From the NCBI GenBank assembly GCA_964397565.1, contig CAYNJC010000008.1, positions 1 to 64,000 of the forward strand: DNA of 64,000 nt. Direction: 5' to 3'. Source of the DNA: JAPLST01 sp964397565 (GTDB lineage: Bacteria > Auribacterota > UBA3054 > JAPLST01). The position numbers and the translations under genes are program-made. This document shows, piece by piece, positions 9,225-18,059 of this stretch. Position 1 is the first letter of the stretch. Every line of letters begins with the position of its first letter. The notes below the pieces were generated by a model. The model was not told where the DNA came from and made no database searches. It was given only the letters and a program-made list of their open reading frames with translations.

Positions 9225-9710
9225 ATGGACGAGCTTCTCAAACTTTTGGTGGACGACGCGCGCACGACGCCGGCGCAGCTCGCAATTCTGACGGGCCGGC
9301 CCGAGGCCGACGTGCGCGCGGCTATTGCGCGCTATGAACACGACGGCACGATTGTCAAGTATCGCGCGATTCTCAATCCGGAAAAAACCGGCCAAGCCAA
9401 CGGCGTGGTGCGGGCCTGGATTGAAGTGAGCATCACGCCGCAACGCGGCCAGGGCTTTGACGCGATTGCCGCGCGCATTTATCAATTCAAGGAAGTGCAG
9501 AGCTGTTATCTTTTGTCGGGCGGCTATGATCTGCTGCTGCTGGTCGAGTGTGGCAGTTTGCGCGAAGTCGGCGCGTTTGTCGCTGAGAAATTGGCGGCCC
9601 AGGAGAATGTGACGCGCACCGCCACTCATTTTCTGCTGAGAGTCTACAAAGAACACGGTGACGTGCTGCTGCCGGCCGAACTAATGCCGCGCCTGCCGAT
9701 CAGCATGTAG
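9225..9710 (+). CDS. Lrp/AsnC-family transcriptional regulator
   Basis: The 161-aa protein has an N-terminal winged helix (TPAQLAILTGRPEADVRAAI) and a RAM ligand-binding domain (VRAWIEVSITPQ; VQSCYLLSGGYDLLLLVEC). The start at 9225 (MDELLKLL) fits the family. ATG 9183 would add 14 residues and would be leaderless, since the -10 ends 5 nt before it. It lies 24 nt upstream of an aminotransferase gene, so it probably senses an amino acid and may control that enzyme; this is inference. Confidence 0.87.
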   Translation: MDELLKLLVDDARTTPAQLAILTGRPEADVRAAIARYEHDGTIVKYRAILNPEKTGQANGVVRAWIEVSITPQRGQGFDAIAARIYQFKEVQSCYLLSGGYDLLLLVECGSLREVGAFVAEKLAAQENVTRTATHFLLRVYKEHGDVLLPAELMPRLPISM

Positions 9711-9733
9711 GCGCAAGCCGGCCGGTTTTTTAT

Positions 9734-10906
9734 ATGGACACCACACGGGTACACCAGCTCAACATGATTGTCGCGCAATTGCCGTCCTCGGGCATTCGTG
9801 CGTTTTTCGACTTGGTGCTCGGCATGGAGGATGTCATTTCGCTGGGCGTCGGCGAGCCCGATTTCGTCACGCCGTGGCGTGTGCGCGAGCAAGCCATCTT
9901 CGCCCTCGAGAAGGGCTACACCAGCTATACATCCAATACAGGCCTGCGCGAATTGCGCGTACAGATTGCGGCCTTTGTCGAGCGCCAATATGGCGTCGCC
10001 TACGATGTTGAACACGAGATCTTGGTGACGGTCGGCGTCAGTGAAGCGCTGGACCTGGCCATGCGCGCCATCCTCAACCCTGGCGATGAAGTCATCACGC
10101 ACGATCCGTGCTATGTCTCGTATGCGCCGATCATCACGCTGGCCGGCGGCGTGCCGGTGTTGATTGACACGTGGGCGGCGCCGGGCTTCAAGGTAACGCC
10201 GGCGCTGCTGCGCGCCGCCATCACGCCGCGCACCCGCGCGGTGCTGCTGAATTACCCTGCCAACCCAACCGGCGCCAGTTACACCCGTACCGAGCTCGCC
10301 GCGCTGGCCGCCGTGCTGATCGAGCATGACTTGTTGCTGCTCAGCGACGAGATTTACGACGCGCTCTCGTATGAGGCCGCTCACGTCAGCATGCCGAGCT
10401 TGCCCGGCATGCGCGACCGCACGCTCTATCTCAACGGCTTTTCCAAGGGCCACGCCATGACCGGCTTTCGGCTGGGCTATGCCTGCGGGCCGGCGCCGCT
10501 CGTCGCCGCCATGACAAAAATCCATCAATACACCATGCTGTGCGCCCCGATTGTCAGCCAACTGGCCGGCGTCGAGGCCTTGCAGCACGGCATGGCCGAT
10601 GTCTTTGAAATGGTCGTCGAGTACAACCAGCGCCGGCGCTTCATCGTGCATGCGCTCAACGAAATCGGCCTCGACTGTCACCTGCCGCAAGGCGCATTTT
10701 ATGTCTTGCCCGGCACGCGCCGCACCGGCATGGATGGCCTGACCTTCGCCACCAAATTGTTGCAGGAACAGCGCGTCGCCGTCGTGCCCGGCACAGCCTT
10801 TGGTGCGGCCGGCACGCATCATGTGCGCATGGCCTATGCCGCCTCGCATGCCCATCTCAACGAGGCCATGGCGCGCATCTCACGCTTTATTCGTGATCAC
10901 ACCTAA
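9734..10906 (+). CDS. PLP-dependent class I/II aminotransferase
   Basis: The 390-aa fold-type I aminotransferase shows VGEPDFVTP, NYPANPTGA and SDEIYDALSYE. The PLP-binding lysine lies in LNGFSKGHAMTGFRLGY, and a C-terminal HVRMAYA supplies the carboxylate-binding Arg. It most resembles aspartate/aromatic aminotransferases of the AspC/PatA group; substrate cannot be read from sequence. The lrp-like gene precedes it by 24 nt. Confidence 0.9.
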   Translation: MDTTRVHQLNMIVAQLPSSGIRAFFDLVLGMEDVISLGVGEPDFVTPWRVREQAIFALEKGYTSYTSNTGLRELRVQIAAFVERQYGVAYDVEHEILVTVGVSEALDLAMRAILNPGDEVITHDPCYVSYAPIITLAGGVPVLIDTWAAPGFKVTPALLRAAITPRTRAVLLNYPANPTGASYTRTELAALAAVLIEHDLLLLSDEIYDALSYEAAHVSMPSLPGMRDRTLYLNGFSKGHAMTGFRLGYACGPAPLVAAMTKIHQYTMLCAPIVSQLAGVEALQHGMADVFEMVVEYNQRRRFIVHALNEIGLDCHLPQGAFYVLPGTRRTGMDGLTFATKLLQEQRVAVVPGTAFGAAGTHHVRMAYAASHAHLNEAMARISRFIRDHT

Positions 10907-10919
10907 ACCAGGAAATGTT

Positions 10920-11093
10920 ATGGAACTCTACGGTTCACACCACCCGCACCATTCAGCCCACGAGATTCACCTGCCGTGGTACATGATTCTCGGCACCATG
11001 CTGATGCTGACGGCCATGATCATCTTCGTGTGTGCCAGTCCGCTCGACACTACGCCGCTGGCCCAGGAACCCATGCCGGCCGAAGCGCAGTAA
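10920..11093 (+). CDS. Small single-pass membrane protein, function unknown
   Basis: The 57-aa protein has a His-rich N-terminus (GSHHPHHSAHEIHLPW), one hydrophobic helix (residues about 20-40) and a short acidic tail. An AGGAAA ribosome-binding site precedes the ATG, which is 13 nt after the aminotransferase stop. I do not recognise a family. A metal- or membrane-associated role is only suggested by the histidines. Confidence 0.6.
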   Translation: MELYGSHHPHHSAHEIHLPWYMILGTMLMLTAMIIFVCASPLDTTPLAQEPMPAEAQ

Positions 11094-11098
11094 CTACA

Positions 11099-11232
11099 CA
11101 GTAATCAGTATTCGGTAATCGGTATTCGGTATTCAGTGATCAGTAATCAGTAACCCTGAACCCTGAAACCTGAAACCTGAAACCCGAAACCTGAAACCCG
11201 AAACCCGAAACCTGAACCCTGAATCCTGAACA
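11099..11232. repeat. Continuous degenerate heptamer array (about 18 units)
   Basis: The segment parses almost perfectly into 7-mers whose sequence drifts from CAGTATT/CGGTATT through CAGTAAT to CCTGAAC/CCTGAAA/CCCGAAA. The 7-bp phase is kept while the word changes. It ends 5 nt before the galactokinase ATG, occupying the whole leader. Confidence 0.85.
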
Positions 11233-11237
11233 CCCCC

Positions 11238-12695
11238 ATGACCGCTGCTGAACTAATGCGAGCCTTAACCCAGCGCGATGCGCGGATTCTTGCGCGCCTG
11301 GGCGAGGTGTATGGCCGGAATGAAGCCACTCTGGCGCAGGCGTGTGAGCGCCTGTTTGTGGCGCTGCATCGCTACGCCGAAACGTTTGCCGATGACCAGC
11401 CGGTCGTCGTCGTGCGCGCGCCGGGCCGCGTCAATCTGATCGGCGAGCACACCGATTACAACGGGCTGCCGGTGCTGCCGATGGCGATCTCGCGCGATGT
11501 GCTGATCGTCACCGGTGCGGCCGCCGACACCAGCGTGCACGCCAGCAATGTCGAGCGCTCCTTTGCGGAACGCAGTTTTGCCCTTGAACGCCACATTCCA
11601 CCCTTTGGTCCCGGCGATTGGTGCAATTACATTAAGAGCGCAGCCCAAGGCCTGATTGACTTGTGGGATCGCGCCGACGATTTGCACGGCGTGAACATGG
11701 TCATCAGCGGCACCGTGCCGCTCGCCAGCGGCTTGTCCTCCTCGGCGGCCTTCACCATCGCGGCCGCCCTCGCGCTGCTGACCACGCATCGCCGCACGAT
11801 TGCGCCGCTGGTCTTCGCCGAGACCATGGCACACAGCGATTATTATGTCGGCATGGCCAGCGGTGGCATGGATCAAGCCGCGTCGGTGCTGGGCCAGGCC
11901 GGCAAGGCCTTGAAAATTGATTTTCATCCGTTGCGCGTGCAGCCAGTCGCGCTGCCGCACGACACGGTTATCGTCGTGTGTCATTCGCGCGTCAGAGCCG
12001 CCAAGGCCGGCAATGCGCGCGATGAATACAATCGCCGGGTGGTCGAATGCCGCCTTGCGACTGCCCTGCTGCATGCCGCCGCACCGACCCGCGCCACCAA
12101 CAAGCCCGACTTGCTGAGCGAATGGCTCGCGCGCGACACGCGCGGCTTTGATGACGCCTTGCAGCAGATTCAGGCGCACCTGCATCCCGACGGCTACACC
12201 CTGGCTGAAATCGCCCAGACCTTGCAGCAAACACCGGACGCCGTGCTGCGCACGCTGTGCGTCACGAAAGCCGGCTTGCAGTATGGCGCGCCAGCCAATG
12301 GCTTCAAACTCTGCGAACGTGCGCGCCATGTCATCAGCGAGGCCCGCCGCGTCGAGCAGTCCTTCACGCTGCTGCAGACCATGCCGGCCGACGCCGACGT
12401 GCAGTTCGGCGCTTTGATGAACGCCTCGCACGAAAGCTGCCGCACCGATTACGAAATCAGTTGCGCCGAGTTGGATGAACTGGTGCTGCTGGCGCGCGAG
12501 GCCGGCGCCATGGGCGCGCGTCTGACCGGCGCCGGCTTCGGCGGTTGCACCGTCAATCTGCTGCGCGCCGGCGCCGCGCCCGACTTTATGCGCTTTATCC
12601 ACGAACGCTATTATGAGCCGCGCGAGCTTGCCCGCGCGGGCGACAACCAGTTTGAGTTCGTGCCGGCCGCCGGCGCAGGCGTTATCTTTGACTAA
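11238..12695 (+). CDS. galK: Galactokinase-like GHMP kinase
   Basis: The 485-aa GHMP kinase contains the galactokinase signature GRVNLIGEHTDYNG (near residue 65), the phosphate loop VPLASGLSSSAAF, ASGGMDQAAS, and the C-terminal ARLTGAGFGGCTVNLL. It is about 100 residues longer than E. coli GalK, with an extra N-terminal helical segment as in eukaryotic GalK/GalK2 proteins, so N-acetylgalactosamine kinase activity is possible. No other Leloir gene is adjacent. Confidence 0.87.
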   Translation: MTAAELMRALTQRDARILARLGEVYGRNEATLAQACERLFVALHRYAETFADDQPVVVVRAPGRVNLIGEHTDYNGLPVLPMAISRDVLIVTGAAADTSVHASNVERSFAERSFALERHIPPFGPGDWCNYIKSAAQGLIDLWDRADDLHGVNMVISGTVPLASGLSSSAAFTIAAALALLTTHRRTIAPLVFAETMAHSDYYVGMASGGMDQAASVLGQAGKALKIDFHPLRVQPVALPHDTVIVVCHSRVRAAKAGNARDEYNRRVVECRLATALLHAAAPTRATNKPDLLSEWLARDTRGFDDALQQIQAHLHPDGYTLAEIAQTLQQTPDAVLRTLCVTKAGLQYGAPANGFKLCERARHVISEARRVEQSFTLLQTMPADADVQFGALMNASHESCRTDYEISCAELDELVLLAREAGAMGARLTGAGFGGCTVNLLRAGAAPDFMRFIHERYYEPRELARAGDNQFEFVPAAGAGVIFD

Positions 12696-12710
12696 CCGCA
12701 GGACGTTTTC

Positions 12711-13556
12711 ATGACGACACTGGATGCGATTATTGTCGGCGCGGTGCAGGGCTTGACCGAATTTCTGCCGGTCTCCAGTTCCGGCCATTTGGTCATTGTC
12801 CGTTATTTTTACGGTGTGCAAGACATGTCGCTCTCGTACGCGATCATGCTGCACGGCGGCACGCTGCTGGCCGTCATCGTCGCCTTGTGGCGCGAAATCC
12901 TCGACTGCGCCAAACTGCTGCTCTCCGGCACGCGCACCGGCATGACGATCCTGCTGGCGCTCATCATCGCCACCATTCCCGGCGCGCTGGTCGGTTATCT
13001 CTTCGCGGCGAAACTGGACGCGATCTTTGTCGAGCGCGGCGTCATCTGGCACGGCGTGCAGCTCGAACCCTACAAATTCGTCGGCGCGGCCATGCTGGTC
13101 ACCGCCCAGGCCTTTCTGCATAAAGCCAATGAAATGTTGAAACAGTATGGCGACGCCGTCGATCGCGGCCCGTGGTACAACGCCATCACGCTCAGGCGCG
13201 CGGTGTGGATCGGCCTGGCGCAGGCCGCCGCCGTGGTGCCCGGCCTGTCGCGCAGCGGCGCGACCATTGCCACCGGCATCATGGCCGGCCTCTCGCGCGC
13301 AACCGCCGCGCGCTTCTCGTTTTTGATGGCCATCCCCATTATTCTCGGCGCCGTCATCCATGATCTGATTGACCACCGCGTTGAACTGATGTACGAAAGC
13401 AACGTGGACCTGCACGTGAAATTACTCGGCGTCACGGTCGCGGCCGTCACCGGCTTTATTGCCGTGCGTTTCATGCTGCGCTGGCTGCGCACGCATGACC
13501 TGCATGATTTTGTCGTCTATCTCTGGATCGTCGGGCTGATCTGCATCGCCTCATGA
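12711..13556 (+). CDS. uppP: Undecaprenyl-diphosphatase
   Basis: UppP/BacA recycles undecaprenyl diphosphate for peptidoglycan and O-antigen synthesis. This 281-aa multi-pass membrane protein has both catalytic blocks: LTEFLPVSSSGHLVIV near the N-terminus and PGLSRSGATIATGIMAGLSR in the middle. It lies 15 nt after galK and overlaps the next gene by 4 nt. Confidence 0.93.
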   Translation: MTTLDAIIVGAVQGLTEFLPVSSSGHLVIVRYFYGVQDMSLSYAIMLHGGTLLAVIVALWREILDCAKLLLSGTRTGMTILLALIIATIPGALVGYLFAAKLDAIFVERGVIWHGVQLEPYKFVGAAMLVTAQAFLHKANEMLKQYGDAVDRGPWYNAITLRRAVWIGLAQAAAVVPGLSRSGATIATGIMAGLSRATAARFSFLMAIPIILGAVIHDLIDHRVELMYESNVDLHVKLLGVTVAAVTGFIAVRFMLRWLRTHDLHDFVVYLWIVGLICIAS

Positions 13557-14353
13557 CCGTCGCCACCTGGAACGTCAATTCCATTCGCGCCCGGCGTGAC
13601 CATCTGCTGCGCTGGCTTGACCTGCGCCAGCCGGACGTGTGCTGTCTGCAGGAACTGAAATGCGCCGACGCGGACTTCCCCTTCTTTGAGCTTGAAGCGC
13701 GCGGGTATCACTGCGTCGTCCATGGCGAGAAGGCACGCAACGGCGTCGCACTCATTACCAAGGACACGGCCCAAGCGCTGCAGCGTGGCTTTGACAACGA
13801 CTTTGACGCCGGACCAGCGCGCCTGCTGTCCGCGCAGGTGGCGGGCATCGCAGTGCTCAATGTCTATGTGCCGAATGGTCAGGCGCCCGACACGCCGGCC
13901 TTCGAGTACAAACGCGATTTCCTGCGCGAACTGCGCGCGCTGCTGGCGCGGCGCTATCGGCCCGAACAAGCACTCGTGCTGGTCGGCGATTTCAATGTTG
14001 CGCCGGCGGACGACGATGTCTATGATCCGGTGCGCTTGCGCGGCAGCGTCTGCTTTCATCCTGACGAACAGGCCGACTTTCTCTATCTGAAATCATGGGG
14101 CGTGCAGGATGTGTTCCGCCGCCTGCAGCCGCACGGCAAACATTTCTCCTGGTGGGATTATCGCGCCGGCGGCTTCCCGCGCAATGAAGGCCTGCGGCTC
14201 GACCACATCCTGGCCACGCGCGCGCTGGCCGAACACTGCGTGCGCTGCGACATCGACCGCGAACCGCGCGGCTGGGAACGCCCGTCCGATCACGCGCCGG
14301 TCCTGGCCGAGTTCGCCGCCCACGATTGTTCTCAACCAAGCGGGCGCATGTAA
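13553..14353 (+). CDS. xth: Exodeoxyribonuclease III (AP endonuclease, ExoIII family)
   Basis: The 266-aa Mg-dependent AP endonuclease/3'-5' exonuclease shows WNVNSIRAR, CLQELKC (metal-binding Glu), VYVPNG, VGDFNVAP, FSWWDYRAGGFPRNEGLRLDHIL and a terminal SDHAPV. All catalytic residues of the family are present. The ATG overlaps the uppP stop (ATGA). Confidence 0.93.
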   Translation: MTVATWNVNSIRARRDHLLRWLDLRQPDVCCLQELKCADADFPFFELEARGYHCVVHGEKARNGVALITKDTAQALQRGFDNDFDAGPARLLSAQVAGIAVLNVYVPNGQAPDTPAFEYKRDFLRELRALLARRYRPEQALVLVGDFNVAPADDDVYDPVRLRGSVCFHPDEQADFLYLKSWGVQDVFRRLQPHGKHFSWWDYRAGGFPRNEGLRLDHILATRALAEHCVRCDIDREPRGWERPSDHAPVLAEFAAHDCSQPSGRM

Positions 14354-14365
14354 TGTTTGCCACGC

Positions 14366-14394
14366 TTGACAGGCGGGCCGTGTTAAAGTAGACT
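14366..14394 (+). promoter_or_regulatory. Promoter TTGACA-N17-TAGACT
   Basis: A consensus -35 (14366-14371) and a 4/6-or-better -10 (14389-14394) are 17 bp apart. They precede the secreted HELGH protein gene, whose ATG is at 14439. Confidence 0.65.
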
Positions 14395-14438
14395 ATACCC
14401 CCTTGTATATCTAACGCCCTGACCATCACGGAGCATAC

Positions 14439-16736
14439 ATGCGACAGTTTTTGCTTTGTAGCCTCATTACGACCCTAACCTGCGGCGTGGCGCTCGCAGA
14501 CGGCGCGGCGGATACGTTGATCACGCGCGACATTTCCTTTGGCAAAGGCCCGCCGTTTTTTTCAGCCACGGCCCTGGTGTATGCCGCGCACTCGCCGTTT
14601 GACATCGGCTCGCTGGCCTCGTTTCTCAGCGGCACGCTGGCGCGCACACCGTCGATCAATCCGGCCTTCGTCGAATTCGCCTTGCCTGCGCCGGTGGTGT
14701 GTGACATGATGCGCATTGACTTGATCGGTGCGCGCCACTCCTATCGTCTGAGTGCCGCCGCGTCTGTTACGGATCTGACCAACCGCACGGGCTCATGCAC
14801 CGTCCTGGCCGAGGGCATCACCGAGGATGGCGTCATCCTTGTCCTGCCGGCCAAGCGCATCATGGCGCGCGCGTTTCGGCTGGATGCCCGGCGCCTTGAA
14901 GGCGATGACTATGTGCACTTCTATGCCTGGCAGCACGCTGTGCCGATTGCCATTACGGGCATCAGTGCCGAGGTCAAAGTACGGATTGAGCACGGGCCCG
15001 AACCCGCCATTTTTGTGCCGTTCGATCAACAGATCACACGACCGGTCGACAGTCTCCTGACGTTGCGCGTCACGGGCGCGGCGAGCGACGGCAAAACGTA
15101 TGACGTGTCCGACGGCGCGCGCGTGAGCAGTGGCGGCCGGCAGGTGCGCCGCTTTGACGGTGACCGCCTGCAGTTTACCGCGCCGGAGTCCGTGGCGGTC
15201 ACGGTGACGTATGCCAATGCCACACTGGCTGGCTGTGTCACGGTCACGCCACGCGTGTGCAGCAATGTCCGCGCGGACATTGATGTCCAATTCATCGAGC
15301 GCCTGCCGCGGATTGACTACGACGGGCCGAATGGCGGCTGGCCCACGAATCGCCAGCCGGTGCTGTGGCGCGCGCATGTCAAGAATTGGGGCGACCACGC
15401 AGTGACCGCCCGCGCGCGCTGGCTGCTGGACGGCCAGCTGGTGCGCCAGGTAGCGCTGCGCATTCCACCCCATGCGGAAGTGTCGCCCACCTTGCCGTGG
15501 CGCTGGTCGCCGCAGCGCCATCTGCTGCGCTTCGAGATCGAGCCGTTGCCCGGCGAACTGGCAAAGTACAACAATGCCAGCGAGCTGGCGACGGACGCCC
15601 TCACGATCGGCTTCTACGTCGAGCGCAGTTACGCCGACTTTTATCACGAGCATCAGCACGCCCTCGGCCTTGACGACGCCAACAGTTTCGCCGACTGGGG
15701 CCAGCGCCAGGTTCGCCATTGGAATCACATGCTGGCCGCAGCGGTCTACCCGCTCTCGCCTTCGGGCTGCCTCGATCGGGTGCGGCTCGACCTCGTGCGC
15801 GTCGTGCCTGATGGCGCCCTGCCGATGCACGGCGGGATACCCAGCAACAACCCCAACAACCAGGACAAAACCGTTGACCTGATCTGGGGCTTCCCGTTCA
15901 AATTCGATCAATTAAGCAATGGCATTGATCTGGTGGCCGCCAAGGCCTCCATGGCGCGCGATGATTGGCACTGGTTCTTCATGGATATGGGGTTGTTCCA
16001 CGAACTTGGCCACGCGCGCTATTTGATTGATGCCTACGGCTTTGATGTCCACGCCGATGCGCTGGCAGATGTGCGCGACACGCAGGGCGCGCCCGTCCTC
16101 GGCGCTTATTTCCAGCCCAAGGGCGCCGTGCGTTATAACAAGTATCCCGGCCTGATGGGCGGTGATTATCATCAGTTGAGCTGGTACGACGCGGTGATGC
16201 TGAACCGGGTGGCGGGCCGGCGCGCGCGCGGCGGCAATTGCAACGGGCCGGCGGTCATTGGTGAGTTTGTGCAGGACATCCCCACAAACTTCATCATGCA
16301 ATTTCGCGGGCCGCAGGGCGAAATCATTGCGGACGCGCCGGTAGCCGTCTTGTGGGCGGATGTGCAACCGGACAGTTGGTACGGCAAGCATTACACCAAT
16401 CAGGCCTGCCAGGCCTACACCACCGATCGCAACGGCGAGGTGCGCGCGGACCGTTTCTTGTTTGCGCGCGACGGGCGGCTTGTGCATACCTATGGCCATG
16501 CCAACAGTGTGCCGCTGCTGCGCGTGACGCACGCCGGCCGCGATTATTTCGCCTTTTTCGAGGTCAGCGAATTAAACATGCTGGCGACCGTGACCAATGC
16601 GCGCACCGCAACCCCGACGGTGACGATCACGCTGCCCTTGCGCACGGGTGCGCCGACGCCCATGGAGCCCACTGCCGACCGGATCCCGATCCCGCCTTGG
16701 CGCACGCGCACGCCGTTCGCCGTGCCGCCGGGCTAA
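14439..16736 (+). CDS. Secreted multidomain protein with HELGH metallopeptidase-like motif
   Basis: The 765-aa protein starts with a signal peptide (MRQFLLCSLITTLTCGVALA). Residues about 40-180 look discoidin-like, and residues about 280-390 contain a CARDB/Ig-like segment (WRWSPQRHLLRFEIEP, followed by NNASEL). The C-terminal half holds FHELGHARYLIDAYGFDVH, an HExxH zinc signature preceded by a WHWFFMDMGL helix. Catalysis is plausible but the third metal ligand cannot be assigned. It has its own promoter. I do not recognise a named family. Confidence 0.6.
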   Translation: MRQFLLCSLITTLTCGVALADGAADTLITRDISFGKGPPFFSATALVYAAHSPFDIGSLASFLSGTLARTPSINPAFVEFALPAPVVCDMMRIDLIGARHSYRLSAAASVTDLTNRTGSCTVLAEGITEDGVILVLPAKRIMARAFRLDARRLEGDDYVHFYAWQHAVPIAITGISAEVKVRIEHGPEPAIFVPFDQQITRPVDSLLTLRVTGAASDGKTYDVSDGARVSSGGRQVRRFDGDRLQFTAPESVAVTVTYANATLAGCVTVTPRVCSNVRADIDVQFIERLPRIDYDGPNGGWPTNRQPVLWRAHVKNWGDHAVTARARWLLDGQLVRQVALRIPPHAEVSPTLPWRWSPQRHLLRFEIEPLPGELAKYNNASELATDALTIGFYVERSYADFYHEHQHALGLDDANSFADWGQRQVRHWNHMLAAAVYPLSPSGCLDRVRLDLVRVVPDGALPMHGGIPSNNPNNQDKTVDLIWGFPFKFDQLSNGIDLVAAKASMARDDWHWFFMDMGLFHELGHARYLIDAYGFDVHADALADVRDTQGAPVLGAYFQPKGAVRYNKYPGLMGGDYHQLSWYDAVMLNRVAGRRARGGNCNGPAVIGEFVQDIPTNFIMQFRGPQGEIIADAPVAVLWADVQPDSWYGKHYTNQACQAYTTDRNGEVRADRFLFARDGRLVHTYGHANSVPLLRVTHAGRDYFAFFEVSELNMLATVTNARTATPTVTITLPLRTGAPTPMEPTADRIPIPPWRTRTPFAVPPG

Positions 16737-16888
16737 GCGCGGCAGATTCGCGGCACGCAGGCCGTTCCCACTTTGATGGGTGCCGTCAGCAGGGGACACC
16801 AGCGCGGCACCTGTCGCTGCACCGGCGCTGCACCGGCGCTGCACCGGCGTTTGACGCCCGCGCCCGGTTTTGCTACAGTCTCCCTGGC
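16737..16888. repeat. Intergenic DNA with 11-bp tandem triplet
   Basis: GCTGCACCGGC is repeated three times at 16816-16848. A dispersed GCGGCACGN3GCCGTTCC motif lies at 16750-16768. No gene is seen. Confidence 0.75.
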
Positions 16889-18001
16889 ATGCCAACGTCC
16901 CGTCCATTACATTTCGTCATGACCCGCCTGCAAAACATTGGTGATGTGCTGACGTTCATTCCCGCCCTGCGCACGCTGCGCCAGGCGCTGCCACAGGCCC
17001 ACATCACGTTTCTGGGCAAGCACGCCGGCGGGCTTGAGATCATGCGCGCATGCCCGTACATCAACGACACACTGGTGGTGCGCAATCGTTCGCTGCGCGA
17101 GAAGCTGCGCCTGCTGCTGGCCTTGCGCCGCCGGCGCGTGGATTATTTCATTATCTCGCCGCAGGACCTCGGCCGCGTCCCGCTTGCCTGGCTGGGCGGC
17201 GCGCGCACGATCGTTGGTTATCCGCGCTTCTGTAATTATGGCCGCTGGCAGCGCGAAAAATTGCCGTTCTTGCTGGGCATCGCGCCCAAGCACGACACCA
17301 CGCGCACCGAAGTGGAAAATTGTCTGCGGCTGGTGCAGGATGTCCTTGATCACTTGCATGTGCCGCTGCCGCCGCAGGCCAGCACGCTGCTGGAGTATTC
17401 GTGGCACACGGCCGCGGATCAGCAGCAGGCCGGCGCGGCCTTGCGCGCGCGCGGCATCGCGCCCGAAACACCCTTTGTCGCCGCCGCGCCGGTCTCCAAG
17501 CGCCCGGCCAAGAACTGGCCGCCGGAACGCTGGGTCGCGCTGTTCCAGAAGATGCGCCAGACCTGGCCGTGTCCGATTGTGCTGCTGGGCGGCCAGGCCG
17601 AGCGCGGGCGGCTTGAGGAATTGTGCCGCGCCGTCGGCCCGGGCTGCAGCACGTGCGCAGGCGACCTGTCCTTGGCCGCCAGCGCGGTCGTGCTGCAATC
17701 CGCGCGCCTGTTTGTTGGGCCCGACTCCGGCCCGGCCTTTCTGGCAACGGCGGTTGGCACGCCCGTGGTCGCGCTGTATGGCCCGGCTGATGTTTACCGT
17801 TGGCGTCCGCCCGCGTCAGCCGCGCCGCGCGTCACTATCTTCCATCCCCTGCCGTGCATGCCGTGCCGCCACCACGTCTGCCCGCTGCCAACATCCTGCA
17901 TGGAGAGCATCACCGTCGAGGAAGTCTGGCAGGCCTGTTGCCGCCTTTTTGAGCAAACCACTTCCAACGTCGAACATCCAACATCGAACATTGAACAGTA
18001 A
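16889..18001 (+). CDS. Glycosyltransferase family 9 (heptosyltransferase-like)
   Basis: The 370-aa GT-B enzyme shows the GT9 N-terminus TRLQNIGDVLTFIPALRTL, an AAPVSKRPAKNWPPERW nucleotide-sugar block and FVGPDSGPAFLATAVGTPVVALYG. The C-terminal CMPCRHHVCPL cysteines are typical of WaaF-like proteins. It likely adds heptose or a related sugar to LPS core. The last 12-14 residues (TTSNVEHPTSNIEQ) are encoded by a heptamer array and are probably non-functional. Confidence 0.85.
   Translation: MPTSRPLHFVMTRLQNIGDVLTFIPALRTLRQALPQAHITFLGKHAGGLEIMRACPYINDTLVVRNRSLREKLRLLLALRRRRVDYFIISPQDLGRVPLAWLGGARTIVGYPRFCNYGRWQREKLPFLLGIAPKHDTTRTEVENCLRLVQDVLDHLHVPLPPQASTLLEYSWHTAADQQQAGAALRARGIAPETPFVAAAPVSKRPAKNWPPERWVALFQKMRQTWPCPIVLLGGQAERGRLEELCRAVGPGCSTCAGDLSLAASAVVLQSARLFVGPDSGPAFLATAVGTPVVALYGPADVYRWRPPASAAPRVTIFHPLPCMPCRHHVCPLPTSCMESITVEEVWQACCRLFEQTTSNVEHPTSNIEQ
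17962..17996. repeat. Heptamer array inside the 3' end of the GT9 gene
   Basis: Five consecutive 7-mers (TTCCAAC, GTCGAAC, ATCCAAC, ATCGAAC, ATTGAAC) lie in the reading frame and supply the C-terminal tail of the protein. Confidence 0.8.
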
Positions 18002-18026
18002 TCTATTTCGCTGCGAAGAAACTTGC

Positions 18027-18054
18027 CTTAAACTTTAAACCTTAAACCTTACAC
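18027..18054. repeat. Heptamer array upstream of the Ntn hydrolase gene
   Basis: Four 7-mers, CTTAAAC, TTTAAAC, CTTAAAC and CTTACAC, end 5 nt before the ATG at 18060. Confidence 0.8.
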
Positions 18055-18059
18055 TTCTT

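Noticed and set aside
11099..11232. CRISPR or telomere-like array
   Set aside because: A 7-bp degenerate period without spacers does not fit CRISPR. CCCTGAA resembles telomere repeats only superficially and lies inside a gene-dense chromosome.
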